DNA of 39,907 bases, from positions 1 through 39,907 of the forward strand of contig QMSP01000018.1 of assembly GCA_003650925.1 (NCBI GenBank), read 5' to 3'. The notes beneath the pieces were generated by a model, which ran no database searches, was not told where the DNA came from, and saw nothing but the letters and a program-made list of their open reading frames with translations. The stretch comes from Thermoprotei archaeon. Its GTDB lineage: Archaea > Thermoproteota > Thermoprotei > QMSL01. Positions 16,880-25,295 of the stretch are shown here, piece by piece (the first letter of the stretch is position 1; each line of letters opens with the position of its first letter). Made by a program: the position numbers and the translations under genes.

Positions 16880-18462
16880 ACTAGTACTTCATGCATCCTC
16901 TCAGCCGATAAGACTATGAGATTCTCCCTCATCTTGTCCTTGATAACGTTGACTATGAAGCTTACTAAGTTATCAAGCTCATCCCTTTTAATAACGTATA
17001 CTTTTTCGTAGCCATGGGTATTTAGGAAATCCACTAAGAACTTCTGAACCTTAACCTTGAATTCTTCGTCAAGGTCACCATAAGGAGCAATTTCATATTG
17101 GGAAAAGGGAAAAGTCTCCGAGAGCTCTATAGGGACTAGGATAAAGGCTCTTGATAACACAAAGAGATCAGCTACCTTGTAGAGCTTTCTCCTAATATAA
17201 ACCTCGTGAAGAAACTTCCCTATCAAGGGATCCTCCTCGAAAGGTCTTATATCCCCCTCAGGAATTATTATCAAAAAGCGCCTCTCAGCCTTGTATCGTT
17301 GTTTCAGTAGCTCTAGATGCCTAATGACCTTAGGGCATCGTATGACTGAAGTGGAGTCGAAGAGGAAAACGCCTCGCACCAGAGGCCTACTCCAATAATC
17401 ATGCTTCTCGAGCAGTTTAATGTACTTAACCAGCTTCAAATAGGCTCTATACATGTACGGATGTGAACGACACCTAGACTCTAATAGTCTCCACAGAGTT
17501 CCCTCACTTATAGCCTCCCTTATTCTCCTTAGCTCGGCCATGAGCACGTACATATTGTGCTGAGCTATCGCGGCTTCCTTCTCCTCTTTATTCATTTCCA
17601 GAAGATCCTCAACGCTAATCCTAGAACAAATTGGACACTCACAAGGTAGCTCCTTCAGTTCACTGACTCTTATCGTCCCATAAGGGGTCATGTATCTGCC
17701 CTCTCTGGCGTAGAGGGCATATGATGCTGAGTCAAATAAGTCACATCCCATGGCTACCGCAAGGGATAACATGAGAGGATGCCCTGCTCCGAAGAGATGC
17801 ACTGGCTTGTTAGGAGGCACTATGCTCTTTACGCAGGCAATTATATCTACAAGTAGGTCAAATCTATAGTTCTCCATAACCTGTGTTGGACTTCCTATTG
17901 CATATATGTCATAGTTCATCTCTACCACTCTCTTTGCACTATATGTAACCAGCTCCAGGTCTAGCCCACCCTGGATTGGAGCAACCCATAACATGTCTCC
18001 GTCCATGGTAACGAGCCTGTGTCTCTCAGCTCTTCTCAAGGTTTCTCTAACGGACCATTCTTTACTATACTTCGTGTTAAAAGCTCCCGTAGGTACATCT
18101 AGAATTACACCTATGTCGCTACCTATTTCTCTCTGGTATTCTACTATAAAGTCAGGCGATACATCCACATAGCCGTAAAGAAGTATCTGATAAGCTCCTG
18201 AATCCGTCATCACGGTCTTGCTGAATTTGAGTATAGAGTGTATTTTCTGCTTGATGGCATCTTCCCCATAATATTTGTGTATGAGGTAGGCATTAGTTAT
18301 GACGAGGTCACACTTAAATACATCCTCAAAGTACTCAAGAGGGAAAGGAGTTCTTCTAGGATTTACTACAGGTGCAAGAGCTGGTGTTCTGACCACACCA
18401 TGTTTGGTCTTTAATCTACCTAGCCTTCCTCCTAAGTCATGTTCAATTACCTCAAAGCTCAT
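16870..18462 (-). CDS. tgtA: Archaeosine tRNA-guanine transglycosylase
   Basis: 530 aa. It swaps G15 of tRNAs for preQ0, the first tRNA step of archaeosine synthesis. The TIM-barrel catalytic domain (1-345) has the active-site Asp D87 in MTDSGAYQ, the second Asp in LFDSASYAL, and zinc ligands in CECPICSR plus the His of AQHNMY. The C-terminal part (about 350-530) is the helical/C1 region (RPLVRGVFLFDS). No PUA domain follows, so the enzyme is shorter than the four-domain type; a stand-alone PUA protein is encoded at 37984. Its ATG overlaps the stop of the upstream Lsm gene (ATGA), so the two are translationally coupled. Confidence 0.93.
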   Translation of the reverse strand: MSFEVIEHDLGGRLGRLKTKHGVVRTPALAPVVNPRRTPFPLEYFEDVFKCDLVITNAYLIHKYYGEDAIKQKIHSILKFSKTVMTDSGAYQILLYGYVDVSPDFIVEYQREIGSDIGVILDVPTGAFNTKYSKEWSVRETLRRAERHRLVTMDGDMLWVAPIQGGLDLELVTYSAKRVVEMNYDIYAIGSPTQVMENYRFDLLVDIIACVKSIVPPNKPVHLFGAGHPLMLSLAVAMGCDLFDSASYALYAREGRYMTPYGTIRVSELKELPCECPICSRISVEDLLEMNKEEKEAAIAQHNMYVLMAELRRIREAISEGTLWRLLESRCRSHPYMYRAYLKLVKYIKLLEKHDYWSRPLVRGVFLFDSTSVIRCPKVIRHLELLKQRYKAERRFLIIIPEGDIRPFEEDPLIGKFLHEVYIRRKLYKVADLFVLSRAFILVPIELSETFPFSQYEIAPYGDLDEEFKVKVQKFLVDFLNTHGYEKVYVIKRDELDNLVSFIVNVIKDKMRENLIVLSAERMHEVLVHT

Positions 18463-18899
18463 GAAGATACCCTAGCTCTCTTCTCTGCGATGAATTTTTC
18501 ATATATTTCTTTTACTCTCTCAGCCAATGTGCCTGTCCCTTCCACGCCTCTTTCAGTTACCTTGATTCTATCAGCCACCACTATGACCCGAGCTTCTTCG
18601 TAGTACTTAACCATGTTGGGAAATACTCTTTCCAGTCTAATAGCCAGCTCCCTTAGGTCTAATAGCTCCTCTACGCTCAATATCTCTGATATAGCATCTC
18701 CATTCAGGAAAACTCTAGAGAACTTGTTTCCCTTATCATCCTCAACATTCCCCAAGCATATATGAAGTGCATTAGGCTCAAAGCCGAGCAATACACCTTC
18801 GTACGTTCTTCCTTGGATAGTTCTGACAAGCACTTTTTTATCTAGCAGAGCACTTAGTTCAGACATAAACCTGCGAACACCAGGGACAGCAAAGCTCAT
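18459..18899 (-). CDS. Lsm/Sm-like archaeal protein with extra C-terminal domain (SmAP3-like)
   Basis: About 146 aa. The N-terminal Sm fold (about 12-80) shows Sm1 (LVRTIQGRTYEGVLLGFEPN, ICLGN) and Sm2-like (VFLNGDAISEIL) motifs, and a C-terminal domain of about 60 residues (RVFPNMVKYYEEARVIVVADRI) follows. This two-domain layout is that of crenarchaeal SmAP3. It binds RNA as an oligomeric ring. ATG at 18899 is preceded by GGGGGTG and gives MSFAVPG. It is the first gene of the lsm-tgtA pair, sharing a divergent promoter region with rpo8. Confidence 0.85.
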   Translation of the reverse strand: MSFAVPGVRRFMSELSALLDKKVLVRTIQGRTYEGVLLGFEPNALHICLGNVEDDKGNKFSRVFLNGDAISEILSVEELLDLRELAIRLERVFPNMVKYYEEARVIVVADRIKVTERGVEGTGTLAERVKEIYEKFIAEKRARVSS

Positions 18900-18930
18900 A
18901 AAGCACCCCCACATAGGTAGTGCGTAAGCA

Positions 18931-18940
18931 GGTTTAAAAA
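18931..18940. promoter_or_regulatory. Divergent TTTAAA promoter between Lsm and Rpo8
   Basis: GGTTTAAAAA contains the symmetrical core TTTAAA in the 62-bp gap between the divergent lsm (18899, minus) and rpo8 (18962, plus) starts. About 25 bp away in each direction lies the expected transcript start of each gene. One TATA element could serve both sides. Confidence 0.5.
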
Positions 18941-18961
18941 AGGCTTGGTGAGATGTTGAGC

Positions 18962-19315
18962 ATGAGATTCGTCATCGAGGACATAAGTGAAACTATAATA
19001 CCTAAGGTCTACTTGCTCAAAGCCAGAAGCGAGGATGGCAAGGTACTCATCGCCTTCGAGATACCACTAAGGCTTCAGGACATGCTCAACTTTAAACAAG
19101 GGGATAAGCTTAGTATGGAAATAGATAAGAAGGAATTGGAGGATGTTAAAGATGATGATTTATACATGACTGGCTGGGTGTTCGCTAAGACCGAGAGGAA
19201 GCTCATGGTATCCATTGGTGGCCTTAGGTTTTCCATCGAAGGACAAATAGGGGAATTGCTGGATAAGTTTAACTTGATGGACAAGGTATATGTGAGGATA
19301 AGGAAGATACAATAG
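18962..19315 (+). CDS. rpo8: DNA-directed RNA polymerase subunit Rpo8 (RpoG)
   Basis: About 117 aa, matching the small OB-like Rpb8/Rpo8 subunit. IPKVYLLKA, then FKQGDKLSMEIDKKE, MTGWVFAKTE, MVSIGGLRFSIEG and NLMDKVYVRIRKI follow the order of the crenarchaeal protein, including the closing DKVY..I.KI. Rpo8 is known from Thermoproteota and Korarchaeota but not Euryarchaeota. TATA spacing favours the ATG at 18962 as a leaderless start over the ATG at 18953. Confidence 0.8.
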   Translation: MRFVIEDISETIIPKVYLLKARSEDGKVLIAFEIPLRLQDMLNFKQGDKLSMEIDKKELEDVKDDDLYMTGWVFAKTERKLMVSIGGLRFSIEGQIGELLDKFNLMDKVYVRIRKIQ

Positions 19316-19450
19316 ATTAGTTTCAGCATACTCCCTCCTTCTCCCTGATTATTTACTCCTCTTTACCATACATAACAGTGGATTTAACATAGTTGTCATC
19401 ATCAAAAGCAATAAAAACCTCTTTCTCATTCTAGCACAAGGGACTAGGCT

Positions 19451-20431
19451 ATGCAAGAACACCTCAGTTTACTTCGTTGTAACGAATGTGGGGGTAGATT
19501 AGTAGTCACAGAAACTGGTGAATATGTATGTAGCCAATGTGGTTTGATAAATAATGATGACAGGATTGAGCTAAGCGTTACAGGACGCCCTCAAATAAGC
19601 AATCAAGACCTACACTACAGAATAGTTATAAGGACAGGACAGGAAGGCATGACCTCCCTGAAGTCGATCAGAGATTTCAGAGACCGTCCCCTAAGTCCTG
19701 AGGCTCGGGAGAAGTATGCAAAACTCAATAGACTGCAGATAGCCATGAGGAGCAGGATTGAGAGGAAACGTCGATATGTGGTGAAGCTCATAAGAGTTGT
19801 GGCAAGTCAACTAGGGCTTAATGCTAATGTGAGAGATAGAGCTATAGCCCTTTACCTTCAAGCGTCCTCTAAGCTTAATGTTACTGACCGAAGACACCTC
19901 GTAATGCTTGCAGCTGCTTGCACATTAATAGCGCTTAGAGAGCTAAGGCATGAAGCTCCCGTTACTCTTCAAGAGCTTATGGCCTGTTTCAAAGAGCTAG
20001 GATTGAGAGCTAGGGTAATGTCAATTATTGAGCTAGCTCATAAAGTGAGATCAGTCCTTGGCGAGCGTGTACTTCCAAGGCATAGTATCGACTATCTAAG
20101 CCGCTTGGTAAATGATATATGCCATGATGATGAGTTTATAGAGCGTATCAGGAAAGCCAATATAAACCTCAGTCTCTACGCACAAGAGCTACTGATACGC
20201 TCACTGAAGCTCGTAAATGAGGTTAAAGGCCGGATAGGGGGAAGAAGGCCTTACGTGGTAGCAGCAGCGGCTATATATGCGGCTGATAAACTAATAGCGA
20301 CAAAGAGGTCTCAAAAGCCACTACTCACTCAACGTCTCTTATCTAGAATAGCTGGAGTCTCTGAGTGTGCAATAAGAGAAGCCTATGCAATGTTGTTCAG
20401 GGACATAATACGCGACCATCCTCTGAAGTGA
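19451..20431 (+). CDS. tfb: Transcription initiation factor TFB (TFB2 of this window)
   Basis: 326 aa. An N-terminal zinc ribbon (C10, C13, C27, C30) is followed by a B-finger/linker (RDFRDRPLSPEARE) and two cyclin repeats (about 105-205 and 225-320), including GRRPYVVAAAAIYAAD. It bridges TBP-bound promoters and RNA polymerase. It is longer and closer to the standard layout than the TFB at 8550, so it may be the general factor, with the other specialised. Its last 35 bp overlap the convergent pilin-like gene. Confidence 0.92.
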   Translation: MQEHLSLLRCNECGGRLVVTETGEYVCSQCGLINNDDRIELSVTGRPQISNQDLHYRIVIRTGQEGMTSLKSIRDFRDRPLSPEAREKYAKLNRLQIAMRSRIERKRRYVVKLIRVVASQLGLNANVRDRAIALYLQASSKLNVTDRRHLVMLAAACTLIALRELRHEAPVTLQELMACFKELGLRARVMSIIELAHKVRSVLGERVLPRHSIDYLSRLVNDICHDDEFIERIRKANINLSLYAQELLIRSLKLVNEVKGRIGGRRPYVVAAAAIYAADKLIATKRSQKPLLTQRLLSRIAGVSECAIREAYAMLFRDIIRDHPLK

Positions 20432-21236
20432 ACTTCTCCAGCCTAATTCGTGTAGAGAAGAGCTTAGAGCCTACAAAATTAAGCATAAAGCCTGATTCCC
20501 TTAATGTGACTCTTCTCAGGATCACCCTCACCTCTAGGATGTTCTCATCATTTAGAGTCGAGACGTTATGTACAGCCACTCTATAGCTCAATGATACATC
20601 AATACCCTTCATTGAGGTACTTCTCGCTATATGCCGTATCCTCCTCCTAATGTACTCCTTCACTAAGGTCTTATTGCAAAACTTCATGGATTTCATTGAT
20701 CTAAGAAGCCTCTTGATTCTGCTGAATATCTCATTCCTTAGCTGGAACATGGTTGCAACTCTTGCCTTGCTCCCTCCCTCTTCCGTGCAATGTATCCCAA
20801 AGGATATGCCCAGGGATGAGCATAGAGTAGCATTCACGTATAAAATAGCATGAACTCTCTCCCTCTTTTGGTACACTATGACGTGCACGTAGTATCTCAT
20901 CGCATACTCCTCCTTCACAAGATCTGCTACCTCGTCCAGCGCCCTAGTAAAGACCTCCTTTATCTCCTTCTTGACATCATCCATGAGATCCTTTAGCCTA
21001 TAATCCATGGGTATGCATCTGTTTCTGTTCAAACTCCAATCCATGCACTCATGGGCCAGATGGTCTAACTCTCTCTTCAGGTTCTCCCGAAAGGCAGCTA
21101 ATCTATAGGCTTCAATTCTCTGCCTATAGTCCTCGATTTTAAATCTAATTACATCATAGTAAAGAGGTATGATGGTGCCTATCACCGCCAGGGCGAGCAT
21201 GAGGGCGGCTAAGGTTAAAATAATGCCTTTTCTCAA
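20397..21236 (-). CDS. Large pseudopilin-like protein
   Basis: 279 aa with an N-terminal class III-type signal: MRKG followed by IILTLAALMLALAVIG, where a prepilin peptidase would cut after Gly. The rest is a soluble domain, helical at first (about 30-105), with four or more Cys (HECMDW, RCIPM, TLCSSL, FCNKT) that could form disulfides outside the cell. It is the last of five tightly packed minus-strand genes of the filament locus and probably a minor pilin or tip/adhesin subunit. Confidence 0.65.
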   Translation of the reverse strand: MRKGIILTLAALMLALAVIGTIIPLYYDVIRFKIEDYRQRIEAYRLAAFRENLKRELDHLAHECMDWSLNRNRCIPMDYRLKDLMDDVKKEIKEVFTRALDEVADLVKEEYAMRYYVHVIVYQKRERVHAILYVNATLCSSLGISFGIHCTEEGGSKARVATMFQLRNEIFSRIKRLLRSMKSMKFCNKTLVKEYIRRRIRHIARSTSMKGIDVSLSYRVAVHNVSTLNDENILEVRVILRRVTLRESGFMLNFVGSKLFSTRIRLEKFTSEDGRVLCP

Positions 21237-21239
21237 CTC

Positions 21240-21575
21240 TTAGCCACCTCTGAAGATTATTCGTTTCTTGACAACCTTCACCTCACCATCCTCAAACTCT
21301 ATCTGTACGTGGATAAATTCAACATACAGGTCTCTGTTGAAATGATTTATGTGCAAGTGGAACTCCACATGACTAGACTCAATAGAGTCCAGCTTCCCTC
21401 CCTCTAGCAGATGGCAATAGGTCCTATAGGCCTCCTTAGCGAGCAGTGCTTGATGACTAATGATGTCCATCGCTTGACTTCCTCTGAAGGTTTTAACAAG
21501 CACTAGTAATATGGTCAGTATAATTATTGCTAGTACTACATCCAATAAGGGCACTGCTGAGCCCTTCCTCTTCAT
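21240..21575 (-). CDS. Pseudopilin-like protein
   Basis: 111 aa when started at ATG 21575, which follows GGTGGGA. This gives MKRKGSAVPLLDVVLAIIIL, a class III-like signal (cut after Gly) with a long N-terminal hydrophobic helix. A small soluble domain with many His and Glu follows. The longer frame reaching to 21674 would run through the small gene upstream and is unlikely. ATGA overlap with the 38-codon gene suggests translational coupling. Probably a minor pilin. Confidence 0.65.
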   Translation of the reverse strand: MKRKGSAVPLLDVVLAIIILTILLVLVKTFRGSQAMDIISHQALLAKEAYRTYCHLLEGGKLDSIESSHVEFHLHINHFNRDLYVEFIHVQIEFEDGEVKVVKKRIIFRGG

Positions 21576-21688
21576 ATTCCCACCAAGGCGCTCATAGCCT
21601 TGAATATCATGTTCATGATAGCGAATATTAGAACCATAAGTATGGACAACAGAAAGAGAAACGCCATGGTCCACATGTGTGAGGTCAT
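21572..21688 (-). CDS. 38-aa single-helix membrane microprotein
   Basis: ATG at 21688 to TGA at 21572-21574, encoding MTSHMWTMAF, a hydrophobic run LFLLSILMVLIFAIMNMI and a short tail. Its ATG overlaps the stop of the upstream gene, and its stop overlaps the ATG of the downstream gene, both as ATGA. Double coupling in a dense operon and a clean membrane helix argue it is real. It has no charged class III signal. It may be a small structural or assembly peptide of the filament system. Confidence 0.6.
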   Translation of the reverse strand: MTSHMWTMAFLFLLSILMVLIFAIMNMIFKAMSALVGI

Positions 21689-22059
21689 GTTCTCGCCTCT
21701 CGAGGCTTGAATATTATGAGAAAACCATCTCCAGTCCTAGAGAGGAGGACTGCTACGTCTGAGGGAACACGCACTATATACTCATCATCACCCATGGTTA
21801 GAAGTATTCTTCCCTGCTCAAGTTTAATATTCATATCCTGAAAGGACTTTATCCTGCCCTTCACGTGTATTCTTATCGAGCACTTCAGATCAGAGCATAA
21901 TTCCATAGTAGCCTTTAATCTCCTTATTAGCACCTGAGCTACTCTCTCCTGCAGATACTCATTTAGAGTCAGGGAACAGATGTATATTTGAGACAACACC
22001 AAGGTAGAGGCTAAGAGCCATATAAACAGAGAAGTATGCTCCTCAAGCACTTCTTTCAT
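21685..22059 (-). CDS. Pseudopilin-like membrane-anchored protein
   Basis: 124 aa. One N-terminal membrane helix (LFIWLLASTLVLSQIYICSL) after a short acidic lead, then a helix and a beta-rich domain (IRIHVKGRI, YIVRVPSDVAVLL). Overall shape and length are those of minor pilins, although the expected Gly/Ala cleavage site is not obvious. It overlaps both neighbours by 4 bp, so it belongs to one operon. Confidence 0.55.
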   Translation of the reverse strand: MKEVLEEHTSLFIWLLASTLVLSQIYICSLTLNEYLQERVAQVLIRRLKATMELCSDLKCSIRIHVKGRIKSFQDMNIKLEQGRILLTMGDDEYIVRVPSDVAVLLSRTGDGFLIIFKPREART

Positions 22060-22439
22060 CTTTCCACCTCCAGCAGAACAGTGTTTTCTTGTGTTCTAAT
22101 GAGAACTACAACCACGCCAGGACCTAGTGTAACCTCCTTCTCAAGGCTTACTCCAAAGGGAGTGTACAGTTCTACTAGAAGTTGAAGGTCTTCTGCTACG
22201 TATATCACCTTATGCCTTGCAGGTACTAACTTCAGCCTGCAGGGTAGGAATAATCTAAGCACTCCCTCACCATGTGATAAGACATCATGTATTGCATAGA
22301 TAGCGTGAAGTGTTAAAGCCTTGTTGGTTCTTGAAAGTAGGTCTCTATGGTTGATGTATGATGTAGTAGTATATATGCTAAATAACGCAATAGTGAGCGT
22401 TATGGTCAAGATTATTGCCTTTTCCAGCACAAGATGCAA
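22056..22439 (-). CDS. Pseudopilin-like protein, first gene of the left arm
   Basis: 127 aa. MHLVLEKA followed by IILTITLTIALFSIYTTT resembles a short class III signal with possible cleavage after Ala. A beta-rich domain follows (LKLVPARHKVIYVAEDLQLLVELY). It overlaps the next gene by 4 bp. It is first in a minus-strand run of five genes that starts opposite the ATPase arm. Confidence 0.55.
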   Translation of the reverse strand: MHLVLEKAIILTITLTIALFSIYTTTSYINHRDLLSRTNKALTLHAIYAIHDVLSHGEGVLRLFLPCRLKLVPARHKVIYVAEDLQLLVELYTPFGVSLEKEVTLGPGVVVVLIRTQENTVLLEVER

Positions 22440-22490
22440 TATCTTCCCTTTATGTCTTTGTCATGAGTTTCTGATTTAAGCCCCTCGCAA

Positions 22491-22503
22491 GGGGTTTAAA
22501 TAC
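22491..22503 (+). promoter_or_regulatory. BRE/TATA promoter of the right pilus arm
   Basis: GGGGTTTAAATAC. It predicts a transcript start near 22522-22526, which is after the first ATGs at 22510-22516 and favours the ATG at 22534 as the true start of the first gene. A 5-bp stem CCCCT/AGGGG (22481-22494) overlaps it. Identical to the element at 26929. Confidence 0.65.
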
Positions 22504-22533
22504 AATATCATGATGATGAACAGTGTAGGGGGC

Positions 22534-22755
22534 ATGGATAAGAACAGCCTTGAAGAGAGGCTTAAGAGAGTGGAGGAAGACATTAGCTTACTAGCTACTG
22601 AGATAACCAGGCTTCGAAGAGAGTGTGAAGAACTTCAATCCATGTTCCACTCCCTTATGAAGAGAATGGACATCATTGAGACAAGGCTAGATGATGACAC
22701 ATCCTATTTGAAGGCTAGGTTTTACAGCTACATCATGAGCAGAATGAGGAGGTGA
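22534..22755 (+). CDS. Small coiled-coil protein of the filament locus
   Basis: 73 aa when started at ATG 22534 (MDKNSLEERLKRVEED), which follows a GTAGGGGG ribosome site. Nearly the whole protein is a heptad-patterned helix (ISLLATEITRLRRECEELQ). No enzyme motif is present. It is the first gene of the ATPase arm, followed 6 bp later by another coiled-coil protein; the two may pair with each other or with the ATPase. Confidence 0.6.
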   Translation: MDKNSLEERLKRVEEDISLLATEITRLRRECEELQSMFHSLMKRMDIIETRLDDDTSYLKARFYSYIMSRMRR

Positions 22756-22761
22756 CATGTA

Positions 22762-23232
22762 ATGCCCAAGAAAACTCTACAAGAGTTGGTCGAGATAATG
22801 GTTCATAACGGAGTAGAGCTAGAAAAGGTCAGAAAGATACTCCTGGACTTGGGCTTTCCCAGAGACAAAGTTGAAGACCTCATGGTCAAGTATTCTGCAC
22901 TGGTGGAAGGAAATGAAGCTGCTGAGGAGTACACCTCACGTCCAGATACTTCTCGTCTAGATGACAAGATTGAGAAAATAGTCATGGAAGAGGAGATAAG
23001 ACATCAAAGATCACGTCTTGACAAGCTTGAAGAACAGTTGATTAAGATGACTACTGAAATAGCCAGTATTGAGAAAAGGCTTAAAGTGCTGGAAGAGCAT
23101 CATGTGGGCAAGGACATTGAAACCAAAGTGAAGAACTTGGAAGCTAAACTCGAGGCTCTCATAGATGTGCTAATAGACCTGGCGCCATCTATACTCAATG
23201 AGTTAAGAGCCAGAGGAGTAAGGAAAGCATGA
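22762..23232 (+). CDS. Coiled-coil protein of the filament locus
   Basis: 156 aa. A helical N-terminal domain resembling a small UBA-like bundle (LQELVEIMVHNGVELEKVRK, then LGFPRDKVEDLM) precedes a long coiled coil (about 75-150). The strong ribosome site AGGAGGTGA lies 7 bp before the ATG. The stop overlaps the ATG of the ATPase gene (ATGA), so it is made together with the motor. The function is unknown; a motor adaptor is a reasonable guess. Confidence 0.65.
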   Translation: MPKKTLQELVEIMVHNGVELEKVRKILLDLGFPRDKVEDLMVKYSALVEGNEAAEEYTSRPDTSRLDDKIEKIVMEEEIRHQRSRLDKLEEQLIKMTTEIASIEKRLKVLEEHHVGKDIETKVKNLEAKLEALIDVLIDLAPSILNELRARGVRKA

Positions 23233-25295
23233 AGATACCCTACTACCGCTATGAGTTCACACAAGGAGGAAGAACTCTTGAACTATACTGTGTAGATAGT
23301 CATGAAGCTCCTTCTATACACTCCCTCTTCAGAATTGTAGTAACAGCATTAAGGGCCCTACAGACATCACGCAACATAAAGTCCCTCAGAAGGATAGCTA
23401 TCAGAGGTACAGCATGGTATGCCATGCTAGAGGGCGATATAGTAAAGGAGTTAGTTGATTACAGTAGGAGGTTGAGGCGAATTGAGCTGTGGATAGTGCG
23501 TAAAGTAAAGGATCCTGAAAAGATAGCTCGCCTATCACCTCTCCTCAAGCCTTATGAGGGTCTTTTATACTACGACCCTCTTTCGGCTTTTAGGCTTCTT
23601 GAAAGAGGTCAAGAGGGCTATACGAGAAGGATACTCAAAGAGCTAAGAGCCTCTAAGCTCCTGAGGAAGCTTATGGAGTGCCTCCATAACTCTCCATGGA
23701 CTTCTCCTCTTGATGAACTCATGTCTCCTCACCTCACATTGCTTAGCTCCTCCAAAGCATATGGCATAGTGGAGTATGGGTTGAACTGCCAAGTTTGTAA
23801 GAGCAATGGAGGTAAATGTTGTACAGTACTTGACACATATACTGTAGGTCCTTTTATCATTGATATCATAGAGGAAGAAGACTCTAAGGAGAAGTTGTAC
23901 AAAGTCAGACTTCGCAAAGATATAGATGAGCTGTATAAGGTGGCTGGACTGGATATTGAGCATGAGCTAAGGAAGGGCTTTCTAAGAAAAGAAAACATAG
24001 TTAACCTTAAGCTAAGCGACCTCCTGAATCAAATAGTATATTTTGTCTCTCGAAGTTTAGAGGGGAAAGTACCTTCTGACCTTATAGATCCCCTAGCGCT
24101 TTACATAGCTTTCAGAGCAACTGGTATTCTTTCCTTGGCACCATTTCTTCTCGATGACCATGTAGAGGAGTTTTACGTGGACTCTCCTGGCACTACTATA
24201 TATCTTGACCATGACGTTTGGGGACGTTGTACATCTAATGTAAAGGTGTCCCTTGATGATATGTTGAGATTCATAACTCATGTGAGAATGGATAGTCTGC
24301 AGGACCTCAATCCCTTCAAGCCTTCGCTCAAAGCTGACCTGATTACAAAGTACTTCAGAGCAAGGGTATCCGTGGATGCACCTCCTCTATCACCTGAAGG
24401 GCCTTCTTTAGATGTGAGAAAGTATAGGATAAAGCCCTTCACCTTGCCTGAGTTGATAAGGAGACGTTGTATTAGCATAGAGGCAGCAGCCTTCCTCCTG
24501 CTTTGTATAAGGCATAGGAGGAACATAACCATAACAGGAGAGCCTGACAGTGGCAAAACCACCCTTCTAAACGCCCTCGACATGTGCACTCCCCCTCATT
24601 GGAGGAAGGTGTACGTAGAGGATGTTGTAGAGAGCATTCCACAGAGACACCTAGGTAAGCATCAATTAAGGCTTAAGGTCAAGACCTATGAGGAGGAGTT
24701 CAAGAGCAGAATCTCCAGCAAGAGCATAGAGATAGTTAAGTTGCTTCATAGATCTCCCGACTATGTAATCCTTGGGGAAATTCAAAGCCCAGAGCATACC
24801 AAAGCTCTCTTTAGCGCTCTTTCTGCTGGACTGCGCTGCATACATACTTGCCACTCAAGAGATGTAAGAGGTCTCTTATTAAGATGGACCCTGGATCATG
24901 GTATAAAACCGATTCTCCTTAGGCTCCTTGAGGTCATAGTGCACATGCATCGCCTGGCCTCATCACATGGAGTAGTTAGAAGAGTCAAGGAGATAGTTGA
25001 GGTGATACCTAGTGATGACGACGAGAAATGCGTTGAGCTTAGAACTCTCTTTACCCTAAAGGATGGCATTCTCAAGAGGGTGACTGACATTCAAGAGTCT
25101 TATGTGATAAAGAGGATAATGGAGGAAGAGGATGTGGGTCTAAGTACTCTTCTCAGAGAGTACGCAGAATACTGCAGAGTACTGGAGGAGTTACTGAGTG
25201 AGAATAGATTTAGTGAAGAGGACCTCGTTGCTAAGATTGAGAAGCTGGACACTATCAAGAGCAAGGAGGCTGAGATCGTTGAGGTCAAGGCTTGA
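23229..25295 (+). CDS. Type IV filament/secretion ATPase (TadA/GspE/ArlI family)
   Basis: 688-aa hexameric motor that powers pilus assembly. An N-terminal domain of about 290 residues carries an unusual Cys cluster (C187, C190, C197, C198) that may bind zinc. The central N-domain (VEEFYVDSPGTTIYL) is followed by the ATPase core: Walker A GEPDSGKT (437-444, K443), an Asp/Glu box (VYVEDVVESIP), Walker B-like YVILGEI and a His box (CIHTCHSRD). A C-terminal extension of about 100 residues (after IVHMHRL) is Glu-rich. It overlaps the genes on both sides and sits directly before two TadC-like membrane genes, which fixes its role as filament motor. Confidence 0.9.
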   Translation: MKIPYYRYEFTQGGRTLELYCVDSHEAPSIHSLFRIVVTALRALQTSRNIKSLRRIAIRGTAWYAMLEGDIVKELVDYSRRLRRIELWIVRKVKDPEKIARLSPLLKPYEGLLYYDPLSAFRLLERGQEGYTRRILKELRASKLLRKLMECLHNSPWTSPLDELMSPHLTLLSSSKAYGIVEYGLNCQVCKSNGGKCCTVLDTYTVGPFIIDIIEEEDSKEKLYKVRLRKDIDELYKVAGLDIEHELRKGFLRKENIVNLKLSDLLNQIVYFVSRSLEGKVPSDLIDPLALYIAFRATGILSLAPFLLDDHVEEFYVDSPGTTIYLDHDVWGRCTSNVKVSLDDMLRFITHVRMDSLQDLNPFKPSLKADLITKYFRARVSVDAPPLSPEGPSLDVRKYRIKPFTLPELIRRRCISIEAAAFLLLCIRHRRNITITGEPDSGKTTLLNALDMCTPPHWRKVYVEDVVESIPQRHLGKHQLRLKVKTYEEEFKSRISSKSIEIVKLLHRSPDYVILGEIQSPEHTKALFSALSAGLRCIHTCHSRDVRGLLLRWTLDHGIKPILLRLLEVIVHMHRLASSHGVVRRVKEIVEVIPSDDDEKCVELRTLFTLKDGILKRVTDIQESYVIKRIMEEEDVGLSTLLREYAEYCRVLEELLSENRFSEEDLVAKIEKLDTIKSKEAEIVEVKA

